From assembly GCA_038501625.1 (NCBI GenBank), contig JAZAYU010000035.1, positions 816,001 to 880,000 on the forward strand: 64,000 bases of DNA, in the 5' to 3' direction. Below are positions 1 to 12,300 of this stretch, piece after piece (position 1 is the first letter of the stretch; each line of letters opens with the position of its first letter). The notes below the pieces were generated by a model. It searched no databases and was not told the origin of the DNA. It worked only from the letters and a program-made list of their open reading frames with translations. The DNA comes from Corbicula japonica. Its lineage: Eukaryota > Mollusca > Bivalvia > Venerida > Cyrenidae. Both the position numbers and the translations under genes were made by a program.

Positions 1-251
1 ACATACTCCTTTATGCTTTGAATGTTGCTTGGTTATCAATTTGTTGTGTTTTTTTTCTTAATGACTTAATGGAATAATATTACGAATCTATTTCTAAACA
101 TCCTATGATTGATCCATTAGTGTGACCACTGCTAAATTGTATCATATACTTAAGATCTGGATTCTGTTGCTCCATTTTGATAACTTTAAATGTCATGTCA
201 TGTTTTATTTTCTTTAAGGCTTAAAATATTTTAATTTGACAAAAACTAGTT

Positions 252-497
252 TTAACCCTCTTCTCCATATATACTCCTTTTTACACATGTGTGACCAGTG
301 TAGATCCAGATCAGCCTGCACATCTGTGCCATCTGATTAGGATCTGGACTGGTTACATTTTCGGTAAGAAATAACCTAAAGAATCATTAATTGAACAGTG
401 CAAATCCTGATCAGACGGCACGGATGTGCCGGCCGGCTGATCTGCATCTACACTGTTCGCCCACGCAATATAGGTGTGTCTATGAAGGAAAGGGTTT
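252..497. mobile_element. Family-1 TTAA foldback MITE
   Basis: Ends are TTAACCCTCTTCTCCATAT and the inverse GAAGGAAAGGGTTTATA. The inside holds the two family-1 hairpins, each pairing GATCCAGATCAGC-type sequence with its complement. It lies downstream of exon 2 in the next intron of the PCNP-like gene. Confidence 0.8.
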
Positions 498-525
498 ATA
501 TAGCACTAATATCTAGAGACCATAC

Positions 526-2032
526 CGGTGTTTGCAAAGCCATTTTTATTGGAGCTACTCCTGTTGTTTTCTGACTTCCACCAAGATTCATGCTAATTCC
601 TGTTTTCTTCTCTGAGGACTTCTCAATCTTCCCAATGGTAGGAACAGAATCCGTCTTCTTTCCCAACATCATGGTAATCTTTCCACTGACCGGTTGTACT
701 TTGCTCACTTTATTGGCGGATGAATCAGATGCATTGTCAGCATTAAACTTGCGTTTCTGTGGACTAACAATTTTATCATTGGTTGAACCTGCTGAGAAGA
801 AACTGAGAAAATTGAAATTATGTTAGATTCTTAAACACCTTTTTTGAAAATTTTCAACATAGGAAAGTCCTATCGACTAGAATTCTAACCCACTGGAACA
901 TTTTAAAATGGCAGTGTCAACTGGTACAGATCCATAATCTTAGTCTGACATACAACAGAAAGAAGTTAATTAATTACTGACAAAACAATTAAGTGTAATG
1001 ATATATAAATTATAATGATGAGTACAGTGGTGTGGGGCAAGTCTGCGCACCTATCATAGAAGCTTAACTGTTGTGTATAACAAATTCAGTAGCTAAAGAC
1101 AAGTACCTGCCGGAAAGAAACTGTATCCATTCAGGAATTGGTTTGTTATCATTTATGTGCACGAATTTGCTTATGAGGCTTTAAAATGATGTCATACTGA
1201 AGCCACACCCATGTTTACATGCTGTCGAAAAACGTTGCCCAACTCTGCGCATGCCTATGTTGACTGTCAATTTTCTGTTTATATTAAAAAGTACGGCTCT
1301 CTCAAGCTATAAAACTTTTGAAAAGAATATTGAGTGAAAGGTCAAAATAAATAGCGACCATTTATTTGGGTCACAACTGTCAAAATTAGGAAGTTTTGGA
1401 ATGAGGGGGTATTAATAGCAAATTTATTTGATGATTTTGGTACTTTATAATAGCTATTTACTTACAAGACACGTTCTGGCAAGATGTACCCATCAGAATT
1501 TTCAAGAATTGTCATACTTGACTAAAACCACAGTTTGCAGCCAGTTCTTTTGACAACAGTGGTTTTGTAAATATATACAAATCAGGTGCGCAGAGTTGGG
1601 CAATGCGCAGACTTACCCCACACGACTGTATATAAACAAAATCTGGCAAATGTGTTGTTTACACTTAAATAGTAGTTTTCATTATGAGATTATGCTTATT
1701 GTTCCAATTAAGAAATGACTCATTCTTTTCCAATCGTCTAAATGTTATAATCAAGTAAGGCCCTGCCAACCTCCAGCTAATAAAAACAAATTTCTCCAAC
1801 TGAAATTACTTGGGTTCAATAATTTTTTTGGCTCATTTTTTTAGATATTGAGCGAACAAGTTAGAGGTTTTTTTATATATATATTTAGCAGGTATATTGA
1901 TGCTCAAGATATGTAAAACAATTCTTAATCCCAAGAATTTTCAATGTAAAGTTCTTTGTGAACTCTTAAATCTGAAAACCTTCCGTTAAATGTTATTTTC
2001 TTACCAGTTGGACTTCTCTCATTTTCGGCCAT
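526..2032 (-). CDS. PCNP-like small nuclear protein, 5' two coding exons (partial)
   Basis: Two exons can be joined in phase. Exon 1 (2032 down to 2005) reads MAENERSPT plus one base and ends at a GTAAGA donor. Exon 2 (788 down to 526) begins after a CAG acceptor and ends on a complete codon before a GTATGG donor. The 97 residues are rich in Ser, Lys and Thr, with no membrane segment. They hold a nuclear-localisation-like PQKRK and repeated 'I-[ST]-M-x-LG-x-x-K/Q' motifs (KITMMLGKK, GISMNLGGSQK). This pattern and the MA-[DE] start resemble PCNP, the PEST-containing nuclear protein, whose conserved core has an ISIKLGSSK motif; that match is from memory of the family. The ATG is the only one at the exon 1 start and is next to a likely promoter. 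Later exons lie beyond base 1. The intron carries a TA-flanked MITE. Gene identity is moderate; the exon structure is stronger. Confidence 0.6.
1025..1628. mobile_element. Tc1/mariner-type MITE with TA target duplication
   Basis: The left end CAGTGGTGTGGGGCAAGTC and the right end, read on the other strand, CAGTCGTGTGGGGTAAGTC are inverted repeats of about 25 bases running into TCTGCGCA. Both ends abut TA (1023-1024 and 1629-1630), the target site of the Tc1/mariner superfamily. A second inner inverted pair (GCCCAACTCTGCGCA near 1237 and its complement near 1590) adds subterminal symmetry. There is no transposase frame, so it is non-autonomous. It lies in the first intron of the PCNP-like gene. 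Confidence 0.75.
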
Positions 2033-2039
2033 TTTCCTA

Positions 2040-2268
2040 ACGGGAGATTCTGATAACTTTTCTTATTGAAAGATTAAGCTGTTATGTTATTGAAAACGTT
2101 AAATGAATTTTGCATTTTAAAATTAATTTAGAAGTTATATTTTATACTGGTAAGCTCTTAAATTCCAATCTGAATGGTTTTAATCGAAAAATTTATTCTG
2201 TTTTGGCTTGTCCCAGTCAGGCACGAAATCGTACGAAACTTGTTTACATCGGCGACGGGATTCTATAG
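2040..2268. promoter_or_regulatory. Probable bidirectional promoter, with candidate 5' untranslated exon of the armadillo gene
   Basis: This short interval separates the minus-strand PCNP-like ATG (2032) from a plus-strand donor-like ATAG|GTAAAT at 2269. CpG dinucleotides are enriched between 2221 and 2260 compared with the surrounding AT-rich DNA. The plus-strand armadillo gene has an acceptor at 6327 leading into an exon with untranslated sequence before its ATG, so it needs an upstream non-coding exon, and a segment ending at 2268 would fit. This is inference: no TATA box is evident and no transcript was seen. Confidence 0.4.
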
Positions 2269-2442
2269 GTAAATATCCTTAGAATTTGTCGACAACTCAG
2301 TTCATCACTTTTGTCCGAACTAAAAATATGTTTCAATAACGACATTTATAGAAGAATTGTAGAGACTACTTGATTGTTTAACGAGTACATTACTCCTATT
2401 TGTACCTTGGAGTATTCGTGGTCAAAACTATTCGGAACACAT

Positions 2443-2850
2443 CTAGTTTAGCGGACACTAACACTAAAGAGCATTGCTTGTGAGAAAATTCATTTCTTTC
2501 CTAGTCGGGCTAGATTGCTCTTTAGCGGGCGCAGGTCGGCCATGTTGTTGTTTACAATGTCAGCCATTTTGAATCTCCTGTCAAACTCCTGTCAAAAAGC
2601 CTAGCGGCGTTTGAGCGATAAAAAGCAGGGGTGTGGGGGCGGCAGCCCCCATTAAAAACAATTACTAGACTCAGTCACGTGAATATTCACGTAAATTAGC
2701 ACCCACTAAAGTGCAGTACTCCCCCTAGTCGTGAGTCAAACAAATATCAATTATAGTGAGTTTAAATGGGGTCTACTGCCCCCACACAGCCGTTTTTCTT
2801 GCTCAAACGCTTTTGTGCTTTGAATATCTGGGATCTGCTAAACTAGATTC
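2443..2850. mobile_element. Foldback element, unclassified
   Basis: The outer arms CTAGTTTAGC (about 2443) and GCTAAACTAG (about 2838) are inverted. Longer inner arms pair sequence around 2607-2655 (GCGTTTGAGC ... GTGTGGGGGC) with sequence around 2764-2812 (GCCCCCACAC ... GCTCAAACGC). There is no coding frame. It lies just downstream of the putative bidirectional promoter. Confidence 0.6.
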
Positions 2851-2889
2851 TACCCAACCATTTTATACATTTTCTTCTTCATCTTCCGG

Positions 2890-5320
2890 TATACTGACCA
2901 TCTTTAACTAACTGAAGTCAACTGCCTGGTTGATGTGCTGAGAAAAAAAGAGAGTCAAATATGTGAAAGTAACTGTATAGTTATTGGTTAAAATAAGGAC
3001 TAAATCAAAGACAATTAGATAAAGAGTTGGGACAGTTGTCAGTTGAGAATGGAATTTACCAACAACTGACCCAGCTGACTTTTGGTGGAAGATTATTCCA
3101 TTCCTCGATTTTGCTTCGGAAGAAGGACTGTTGACAGTATTGTGTACGGTGGAATCTTGCAGGAGTGGGTGTGTATGTTTCCAGGGCTTTTTCAGGGGTT
3201 TTTGGGAATAAGGCCCTTGCCCAAATTGGGAATTTTTGACGCGGAAAATAGTCAAATTTGGGAAAAAAAGTATCGACAAATCAAACCAAATTGGGAAATT
3301 TCAACATTAATTTATCTGCATTATAGCTTGATTTGCCTTGCTTTAGTGTCCCTGGAAGTGTTACAAATCTCAGAGTTTGTTCTGACAGCTTTACAGACGT
3401 ATCACTTATACAGTTTATGTAGAATGACCATCATCTGATCCTCAGAAACTTGGCAAGTTTCAACTAACTGGAAAAGAACTTTCAGTGACATTAAAATTTT
3501 GAAACATTGGATGTTTTGTTCCTCAGAGAATTTAGTTTTGGAGTACCATTGGCATCTTTTTTTCGCGGCCTTTTTGCATTGTTTTTACTATTATACATTT
3601 TTGAATGTTCGTCACTAGTTTTCGCGGGTCAGTATAAAAGCCTGTACTGCACATACCATTTTTGATTCATACTTTCTGTTTTGTGTGCAGTCAAACAGTT
3701 GTCGCGAAAAAACATTTGTTCACGAAATAAAAAATAATTTCTGTTAATATTCAAACCATAAATTGGCCATAATATAAGTTATCTGGAATCATGAGCGCCG
3801 CGATTCATCTTCAACTTGCAGTACGGTGAATACCAGGTTTTTACCAGTACATACATTTTTAACGGAAAGTAGTTTTCACAGATCGCCAATCAAACGTAAA
3901 CAAATGATTGAATAGATTCGCATATATTTGAAAAGGCTCGATTTTATAGTTTCTCGTTTATTAATTTTTAAAAGCAAAATGCGTTTCGGTTCAAAAGCGG
4001 AATAAATTTACGAGATTGGGAATTTTTTTCATGAAATTGGGAAAAATGGTCGCTATTTTGCATTGGGAACGGGGCCGAATATCGGCCCCGTGCGACAGGC
4101 TGAAAAAGCCCTGGTTTCTTGTAGTGGAGGACTTGTACAGGATCAGTTTCGTGTTATCTGCTGTAGTGCTACTTTGTAAAGCATGTTAAGTCTGGCTTAC
4201 TTAAAATAAGATGTTCTTGGAGAGTTTACTATTGTATTTATAATGTCATGTCTTATACGCTGGATATGTTATGGAACTTGTTCTTCACATAGAGAGCAGA
4301 GCGTTGCTGTGCCATTTCCAGATGGTGTCTGTCTCCCTCCTTGTAGGGGTCCCAGACTGGTGTGTTCAACTGTGGGGCAGACTAGTGCCTTACAGGTCAT
4401 TACACGCTAATCTGGAAACGAGACTCAATTTAGCCGTGGAGAGAACACTGGCTGTTAGTTCAAGTCGTTTAGTGTTTAACGCGAGAAATAATGACTTGAC
4501 ACTTTTAGTCAAAGAAACTTGATTGTTTTATAAATTATTTTCAAAAATATCATGACGCTGATGTATTATTACTAATTTAAAGAGAAAATATATTTTTCAA
4601 AAAAGAATTTTATGATAAAAAAGAAAGTTGAATGTACATATTCCCTATTACGTTAATACAGCGAGCAATCATTTTTCCCGTAGAGCAGTCACATGACTGG
4701 ACAGGGGAGGTAACCAAAAAAATTCATCGAATTATTGGAAAGGCGTATAGGTCATTACTTTGGTAGAAGTAGAGGTTTTGTTTAATTTTTTTTAAGAAAG
4801 CTGATGGTACAATTGGCTTTGTTACAGATGTTGTTAATATGTTCACACCAGTCTAGAAAACTGTAAATGGTGCAGCCAAGATATTTCACTGATGCCAGTT
4901 GTTCTAGTGAGTGGCGATGAAGACTGTAGTTGTGGGAAATACTATGTTGTTAATAAGAGATATTGAGGACTTGGCACTTATCAGGATGAAATGTCATTTT
5001 CCATTTCTTCTCCCAGGTGGCTTCTTGATATGTTCTTGAGGTCGTATTGTAGACTAATGCAGTTGGTCTTACTGAAGATGGCTAGGTAGGCCAGTATGTC
5101 ATCTGCAAATACTAGTGAAATGACGGCTTTGAGAACCTCTATATTGATAAACATTCTCAATACCATCAGGAATATGATAACCACTGACTTACAGGCTGAA
5201 TATCAACTTCTTAATTTTTCAGATATCATGAATACATAGTGTTACTAGAACAATTTTCTTCCATCTAATCTATTGTATTTATTTTGGTTTGTATCATCAT
5301 AATTATTATCTCCATCCCCT
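2890..5320 (-). mobile_element. Decayed non-LTR (LINE) retrotransposon, reverse transcriptase 3' part
   Basis: Read on the minus strand, broken frames give reverse-transcriptase motifs in the correct order. FADDILAYLAIF (about 5130-5095) is the catalytic aspartate pair, then DKCQVLNISY (about 4975) and KYLGCTIYSFLDW (about 4885-4845). After unrelated sequence come VWDPYKEGD (about 4365-4335) and finally WNNLPPKVSW (about 3110-3075), typical of the C-terminus of jockey/CR1/L2-like LINEs. Stops and frameshifts make it a pseudogene. A foldback transposon at 3182-4113 splits its 3' end. The 5' end is not recognisable and probably stops near the second inserted element at 5326. It lies in the armadillo gene's first intron. 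Confidence 0.8.
3182..4113. mobile_element. hAT-like non-autonomous element nested in the LINE, 5-bp target duplication
   Basis: The ends CAGGGCTTTTTCAG and CTGAAAAAGCCCTG are inverted repeats. The 5-base direct repeat GTTTC flanks both (3177-3181 and 4114-4118). LINE coding sequence is found on both sides, so this element inserted later. CAGGG ends are typical of hAT transposons, and some hAT groups make 5-bp instead of 8-bp duplications. No transposase frame is visible. Confidence 0.75.
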
Positions 5321-5325
5321 GACAA

Positions 5326-5928
5326 CAGGGCTTTTTTCAGTCGATTTTATAGCTGATATTCAGTCATGGCAAAATATACACTTTTTTGCCTATTTGAGAA
5401 AAAAAATTCCCAATACAAAAATTTCTGACCAAAAAGCATGTTAATTTTGACATTTCATTAACAAACTATACTCAACAAAAATAGAAACCTGACACTTTAT
5501 ATTTGGTGTATTTTCCTGGAATCAGATTTAAAGCTAATTGAATTGTGGTATGTAATAAAAATTGTGCATGTTTTGAACTTAATTATGCATTTTGATATTT
5601 TTGGTGCATGAAACAAGTGATTCAGTGGTTATTTTCTTTTGGATGGTGCAAAAATATATAGATTTTGAATATGCACCTCATACTTATTCAAAGTTACAGT
5701 GTCAGGTTTCTTTTTTTGTTGAGTATATTATAACTTGTTTGTTAAACAGGCATCTTTTGTTTAGTTTTAATCAAGAAATTTTTTATATTAGTAAATATGT
5801 GTAAAACTTCTTATTTTCCAATGATGCACAAAAAATTTGATTTCTGGATAAATGATGTGAAATTTCTCAATTCTAGGGGTAATGGGGTATATAATAGGTC
5901 ATATTCAAAAATGATGAAAAAAGCCCTG
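5326..5928. mobile_element. Second copy of the CAGGGCTTTTT hAT-like element, 5-bp target duplication
   Basis: The ends CAGGGCTTTTTTCAG and TGAAAAAAGCCCTG match the element at 3182. The 5-base repeat GACAA flanks it exactly (5321-5325 and 5929-5933). A separate foldback element (5471-5723) lies inside it. Confidence 0.75.
5471..5723. mobile_element. Nested TA-flanked foldback MITE
   Basis: Arms beginning CTCAACAAAAATAGAAACC at the left and ending GGTTTCTTTTTTTGTTGAG at the right are inverted, and continue into TGACACT/AGTGTCA. TA dinucleotides abut both ends (5469-5470, 5724-5725), as for Tc1/mariner derivatives. It lies inside the hAT-like element at 5326-5928. Confidence 0.65.
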
Positions 5929-6327
5929 GACAATTTGCTTAACTGACCTATTACTAGAAAAAGATGCAGGCAGCCCACTATTTGCCTGCATGGTTATGAA
6001 AACCTGACAGATTTTTAAGAGATAGTCTGGTCAGGTTAGTTTTATACCAAATGTTATTCTGCAGTTCTGCCATCAGTGTGGGGTAGTGTAGGTAGTGAAG
6101 TTGGAATTTGTACACATCTGAATTTGATATAACATTCAGCTGAGAGACATATATTTAAAGAATGGATTTGATAAAGATGTTGTTTATAAGTTTATACATT
6201 GTCAATAATGTCTGCCGAAGATACATTACTGATAAAGAAATCAGTGCAGTTTTATTATCCTCCTTAAAGAAATACATGTGTAAAATAAATGTATAAATAT
6301 TGTAAGCACATGCTTTTCTTGTTTCAG

Positions 6328-6386
6328 CCAGAAATGCACTAGTTACTGTATTTGAAAACCATCTGTTCAACATTTAAAGAGTGCTA
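6328..6386 (+). other. 5' untranslated part of the first coding exon of the armadillo gene
   Basis: A TTGTTTCAG acceptor ends at 6327. The 59 bases before the ATG contain one upstream ATG (6334) followed at once by a Leu codon and a stop, a two-codon upstream frame. This implies at least one non-coding exon further upstream. Confidence 0.55.
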
Positions 6387-9300
6387 ATGGCTCACTTCAA
6401 GTTCAAGAAGTCTTCGAGCGGACCGAAAGTGATAGAAGAAAACAGTCATATGCACCTGGTGCTTGTAGGAGACTCGGCTCTAAGATCCCAGTCCAGACCT
6501 CCAGATGTCACCAACTACCGAAGTCCCATATACTACCCGGGGGAACTAGTTGATTCTTTCCACAATATGTCTGTTGGTGATAGCCATTATTGTGGCTTAC
6601 TCCGTTGCAAAAGTGATACAGATCCTGGTTAGATATAAATACTAATTTTTTATGTTGTTATAGAGATTAACTTTAAGTAAGACATAAAGGAGTTAACCCG
6701 TTTCTCATAGATACACCTTTATTGCATGGGTGAACAGGGTAGATCCAGATGAACCAAAACATCCATGTCATCTGATCAGGATCTACACTTTTTGCTTTTA
6801 GATCATTTCAGATGGAAATGTAACCAGTGGAGATCCAGATCAGCCAGCATATTCATGCCACATGTTAAAATGCATATATATGGAGTAAGGTGTTCAACTG
6901 TTTTTGTACTTTATGATGATAGAAATGTAGTTAATTAATTACTAAAATAAGTTGATGTTTAAAATAAGATTTAGAAGTTTTTGTCAATTTAATACCAGCT
7001 TACTTCATAATTAATGTTGTAGTGTCTTACATGTGTATAAATCTCTCAAAGCATAGATTTTGTAAGAGATAATTGTTTCTTGATGGTTTGTTTTTTCCAC
7101 ACAAATAAATGAGAATTTGTAAACATAGTGCATCTTTTATGTTTTGCAGAAAATCTCGAAGGGAAGAGAGGTTTTTTCAATCCACAAAGTAGACCACCTA
7201 GTGGTTTACAGAGCAGGACTCCTGGAGGTAGACCTAACACTCCAGCCAGTCGGCCAGCAAGTGCTTTCAGTCCGCCAACAGCTGGGGTGTCCAGGCCTAT
7301 CAGTACAGCAGGAAACCTGGTCGGCAGACCAACCAGTGCTTATAACAGACCACACAGTGCTCAGAGGGCTGGGTCAAGAGCCAGTGCATGGGAAATGGAA
7401 ACTGACATGTAAGTTCATGTTGTTTTACAACATGTTTAAAAATTGATGTATACCCTATAGTTCTTAACTGTTTCCTCCATATATATCCATTTCATCACAT
7501 GTGCAAACAGTGAAGATCCAGAAATCACATCCATGCCAACTGATCTGGATGTGCACTGGTCACATCTTGGTCAGAAATAACCTAATGAATCAGATAGGGG
7601 AACAGTAAAGATCCTAATCAAATGGCACGGATGTGATAGGTGATCAAGATTGACATTGTTCGCATAAAACACATAAATAAGAAATTAAGGGTTACGCACT
7701 TGCTGAAACTGAAACGTAAGCTGGTGTTGTTACAAATTAATACTGGAATTTTTTAACCCTTTCCTCCATAGACACATCTTTATTGTGAGGGCGAACAGTT
7801 TAGATCCAGATCAGCCGGCACATCTGTGCCATCTGATCAGGATCTAAACTGTTCGCTTTTTGATTTGTTAGGTTCTGACCAAAATGTGACAAGTTCAGAT
7901 CCTGATCAGACGGCACAGGTATGCCGGTTGATCTGGATCTACACTGGTCGCACATGCGTAAAAAGGCGTATATATGGAGGAAAGGGTTAAGCATTAATTG
8001 GTGCTATTATATTACCTTTTCATTGAGATTGAGACAGTCCATGTATTAATCATTTGAATCAAAGTCATTTACTAAATTGCAAACTTATAACAGTAATGTT
8101 GTGTTTCTGCTATGACATACTGCGCATCTTATCAACACAGAAAACTATTCAATAAACTGAATCTCATTTTCAGCAAAAGATTATTTTTAGGCATGCTTTG
8201 TTGACACTTAGACTGGTATTCATTTGTCTAAAATAGTTTGTAACTTGAAAAATGATGGATATTTTATTCCAAAATGACAGCAAAACTGACACTGTTTTCT
8301 TGACACTACAGCGATCTAGATCATGAGCCAATCACAGACGTCTTATCTCGGTTAGATGAATATTCTCAGAACTTTACACCAATCCTTTTACCAGCAAACA
8401 CAGGGTGTGAATGTAGTGCAGAGGAGCACAGACTGTCAAGCCATCAAGCCAGGGTCTATCATAGTGGGTCAGACAGCTCAGGTTCTGACGAGGACGGTAA
8501 GTCTCATCCTTACAAACTTCTGTGTCCAAGATCATAAAACTAAGATTTGAGATCAGTCTCAAATCACAAGGATCTGATTGGCTGAAATGGCGACTGAGAC
8601 TGATTTAGTTTTATGATCTTGGGCATTGAGTTGCATTTGTCCAAGAAATGGCAAATTGAGAAAATAATCTAAGCTTATCCAAAAATTTAGATGCAAATTG
8701 AATGCACCCATCATACTCCCATAACGTACTAGGCATGTATGTCACAATTTGAAATTTAACATACTAGTCTTACATGTAGTAGGTAACACAGGAGTACAGT
8801 TATCTTGTGCACTCTCATCCAACCACAGGGTTGGAAACCAGTTCTCATTCTAAGAAAACCTTTTTCCTTCGTTAAATTTTATTAGTTTGCAGCTATAATT
8901 AATATTTCATACAACTGATGGCCTTCAAGAAGATCTCTCTCATTACAGAAGTTGGGGTGACATTAGAAGTTTTGTTGAAGACTTTTCATCAGTTTGAAGA
9001 GAAGGGTCATTCTGCTGTACGCCAGAAAGCCATGATGACTCTTGTCCACAGCTACAACTCTTTGGAAGCCCTGACGGATCAACAATATAGCAAGGTATGA
9101 TTAGCCTATGAACGGACATTCTGGGCTGAAGGTTATAAAGATGAGATTTGGAACCAGTTTCAAATCTCGAGCATCTGATTGGCTGAAATGGTGACTGGTT
9201 GCCATTTCAGCCTATCAGATGCTCAGTTTTATAACCTTGGGCACTGACCTCACATATGCTGTAAAGTATTAGATTGGTTGTACTTTGATATCAGATTAGT

Positions 9301-12300
9301 AACCTTTTTGTTTTCACCAGGGCCTAAAATCACAGAAGTGAAACTTGAAACCTGTCTCAAATCTCAAGCATTTAATTGGCTCAAATGACAATTGGTCTCC
9401 ATTTCGGCCAGTCAGATGCTTGAGATTTGAGACTGGTCTCCTGTTTCAGTTTTATGATCTTAGGCACAGAGCTTGAGGAAACATCATACATCCTCCATGA
9501 CAGAACAGTCATATGCAGTGACATATGGTCGGCCTATTATCAAAACCTTGTGTTGACCAAATTTGATTGTTGACAATGCGGGAATACAGAAAAACTAGCA
9601 AGAAATCTGTCAAAATCTTGCACCTCTATGCCATGGGCAAGGTTCAAAAAAGACATATTCTGATTGGTTGATATTTCATTAGTTCAAAACCTTGTATGAG
9701 GTTTTGATATTAGGCTGACAATATATGTATACTCGGGGTATTTTGGCCATCAAGGTTACATTTCATGGTCATTATCCTGGCTGAGCTTTGTTACATGGTC
9801 TGCTAAAAACCTGTAGTTCAATCCAAACCTTGCACATATGAAAGATGCATAAAATAAGATCATTTGCATCCTGGATTGTCCAAAAAGCTAGTTGCAGAAA
9901 TGTTTCTGTAACTGTGTTCTATTCCTGCTTGTTCAAATTATGCTGATTGTAACTTTTCTCCACTGATACCCAGCATTTACTGCATTATATTTAGGTATGG
10001 CCCATTCATTATTAAAACTTTGCTTTTAAAAAATATAAGTTCTTATAAACCAACCCTTAGCACACCCTTAAAGCTTATTGCTTTGTTTTATTGATATTTA
10101 TTTTGGTAGATTCCTAACAGAAATGAGATAGTTTCAAAGATGGACTTGCAACTAATTCAGTATTTGTAAAGATTTTTCCTAATATACAGTTTAACCTATT
10201 CCTCCATAGACACACCTTTATTGCGTGGGCGAACAGTGTAGATCCAGATCAGCCAGCACATCTGTGCCATCTGATCAGGATCTGCACTGTTCGCTTTTTG
10301 ATGTGTTAGGTTATTTCTGCCAGCTGATCTGGATCTGGTTCCAAATGCGTTAAAAGGCGAATTTATGGAGGAACAGGTTAACGAACAGGTGGCTTTTCTT
10401 TTGATTTAATTACTTTGGTCACATTGTATGTTTTACAGTTGAATACGTATCTAACCACAAGCCTATCTGAAGTGCAAGAAGCTTGTCTTGTCCTGTTGAA
10501 ACATTGTGTCAAGAATTCACAGAACCTTGGAAAATGTCTACACAACAAACTTCTAGACTTTTTATATGAATGTCTTCTCAACCAGCTGTATAAACATATG
10601 AGGAAAGATGCCCTGTTGCTGTTAGAAACAGTAAGTTTTTGTTTCGTGGTGTAAACTAACTTTGCTTTTTTAACCATTTCCTTCATAGACCTTTATTACG
10701 TGGGCAAACAGTGTAGATCCAGATCAGCTGGCACGTCCGTGCTGTCTGCTTAGGATCTGCACTGTTCTTTTTTTGATTTGTTAGGTTATTTCTGACCAAA
10801 TGCGACCAGTGCAGGTCCTGATCAGACAGCATGGATGTGCCAGCTGATCTGGATCTACACTGGTCATACACGCATAAAAAGGCATATATATGGAGGAAAG
10901 GGTTAATTGTAATGGCATTACCTTTCTATCAATTTAGGCACGTTCATTCATTGTCCATGGTTGTGATTTACAGAAATTTAATAAACTGAGTTAATTGACA
11001 TTTACTGAAGAATGAGCAATGTAGACCCTGATCAGATTGTGTGGTATTGCTGGTTGATCTGGGTTTACACTAGTCTCAAATGTGACAGATGGTATGATTA
11101 GCACTTCGAGGGTTAAGTTTATTATACACCAGGGATGGGAACGAGTATTCGAGTACTTGGGTATTCAATTAACATTCAGTTCATCAAGTATTCGAGTACT
11201 GGATTACAAAATTTAAAAAAAAAATTAAATTTTTATAACTGTCATCTTTATGGAATTTTTATCGCCGACTGACAGTTGATTGTACACACCTCACACCTGG
11301 TTTCCAATAAACAAGATGACAGTTAGGGGCAAAATATCCAATAATTGACACCTAATTGACGGTATTGTTTGATGCCGCAACACAGACAATTTGCAATCAT
11401 GAAAATTGGCGACTGAATGTTTTAAGTATGACGCGTCTCTTGTTGGCCTTTTATTTGATTTTGTTTATTGAGTAATTATATTCAAATGCGATTGTTGATT
11501 GGAAGTTTTCAAAACTTAAATCAAATCTTCTTTGAGAAATATGCTGTTAATCATTTTTCGCTACTGCATAAATTGTGTTCCTTAATGCAGTTATTAAATT
11601 TCATTAAAGTATGTTTGTTTCCTGAATTGTGTTGTTTATGTTCTTGAGTAATTGATTATGACAGGAAATCTGGCATGATCATACACGATATGATTGTAAG
11701 AAGCTGGTAATTTTTTCTTACGCTATAGGAAGGTTTCGAGTACTCGAGTACTCAATCAGAACAAGATCCAAGTTCCGGGTACGGATTTTGCTACTCATTC
11801 CCATCCCTACACTATTTCCAGTTCATACACCCCTGGCCAAAACCAGGTTGAGTAATTAGGAAAGAAATATAAATTATTATTTCCAAAAGGTTTAATGGTT
11901 TATACAGTTACTTTACAAGCAAACACCATTTTTTCTAAAAGGGTAGAATGAGATTCTGTATACTGCACTATTTTAATGCATCTTTCAACCTAATACCTGT
12001 AACCAAACCACTTGTTTGGTTGAAACTAAAGGAGAAACACTTGCTCACTCAAAATCCCTTTTCATACAGAACAAAAATTGAAAAAAGAAGATTCCAATAA
12101 AGAAATTTAATAATGCAGAGACAGTGTGCAGTGATGCTGTTTATCTATTTACAGATGTTTTCTAACCCAGAATTCAAAGACAGCTGGTATGAAATGTCAG
12201 TGACTAAGTTCTTGCCGAAGCTGATCTCAGTGGTACGTGGTGAATTCCCACTGGACATCAAGTATGCAGCTTGCTGTGTGTTTCGAGCCTTTGCCCTGTA

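Noticed and set aside
4271..4522. 83-codon plus-strand open frame
   Set aside because: It is partly the antisense of LINE coding remnants and partly unassigned sequence; no domain or splice support.
7144..7446. 100-codon frame overlapping the second coding exon of the armadillo gene
   Set aside because: It is a +1 shadow of the RP-x-SA linker exon; only the other frame joins the neighbouring exons in phase.
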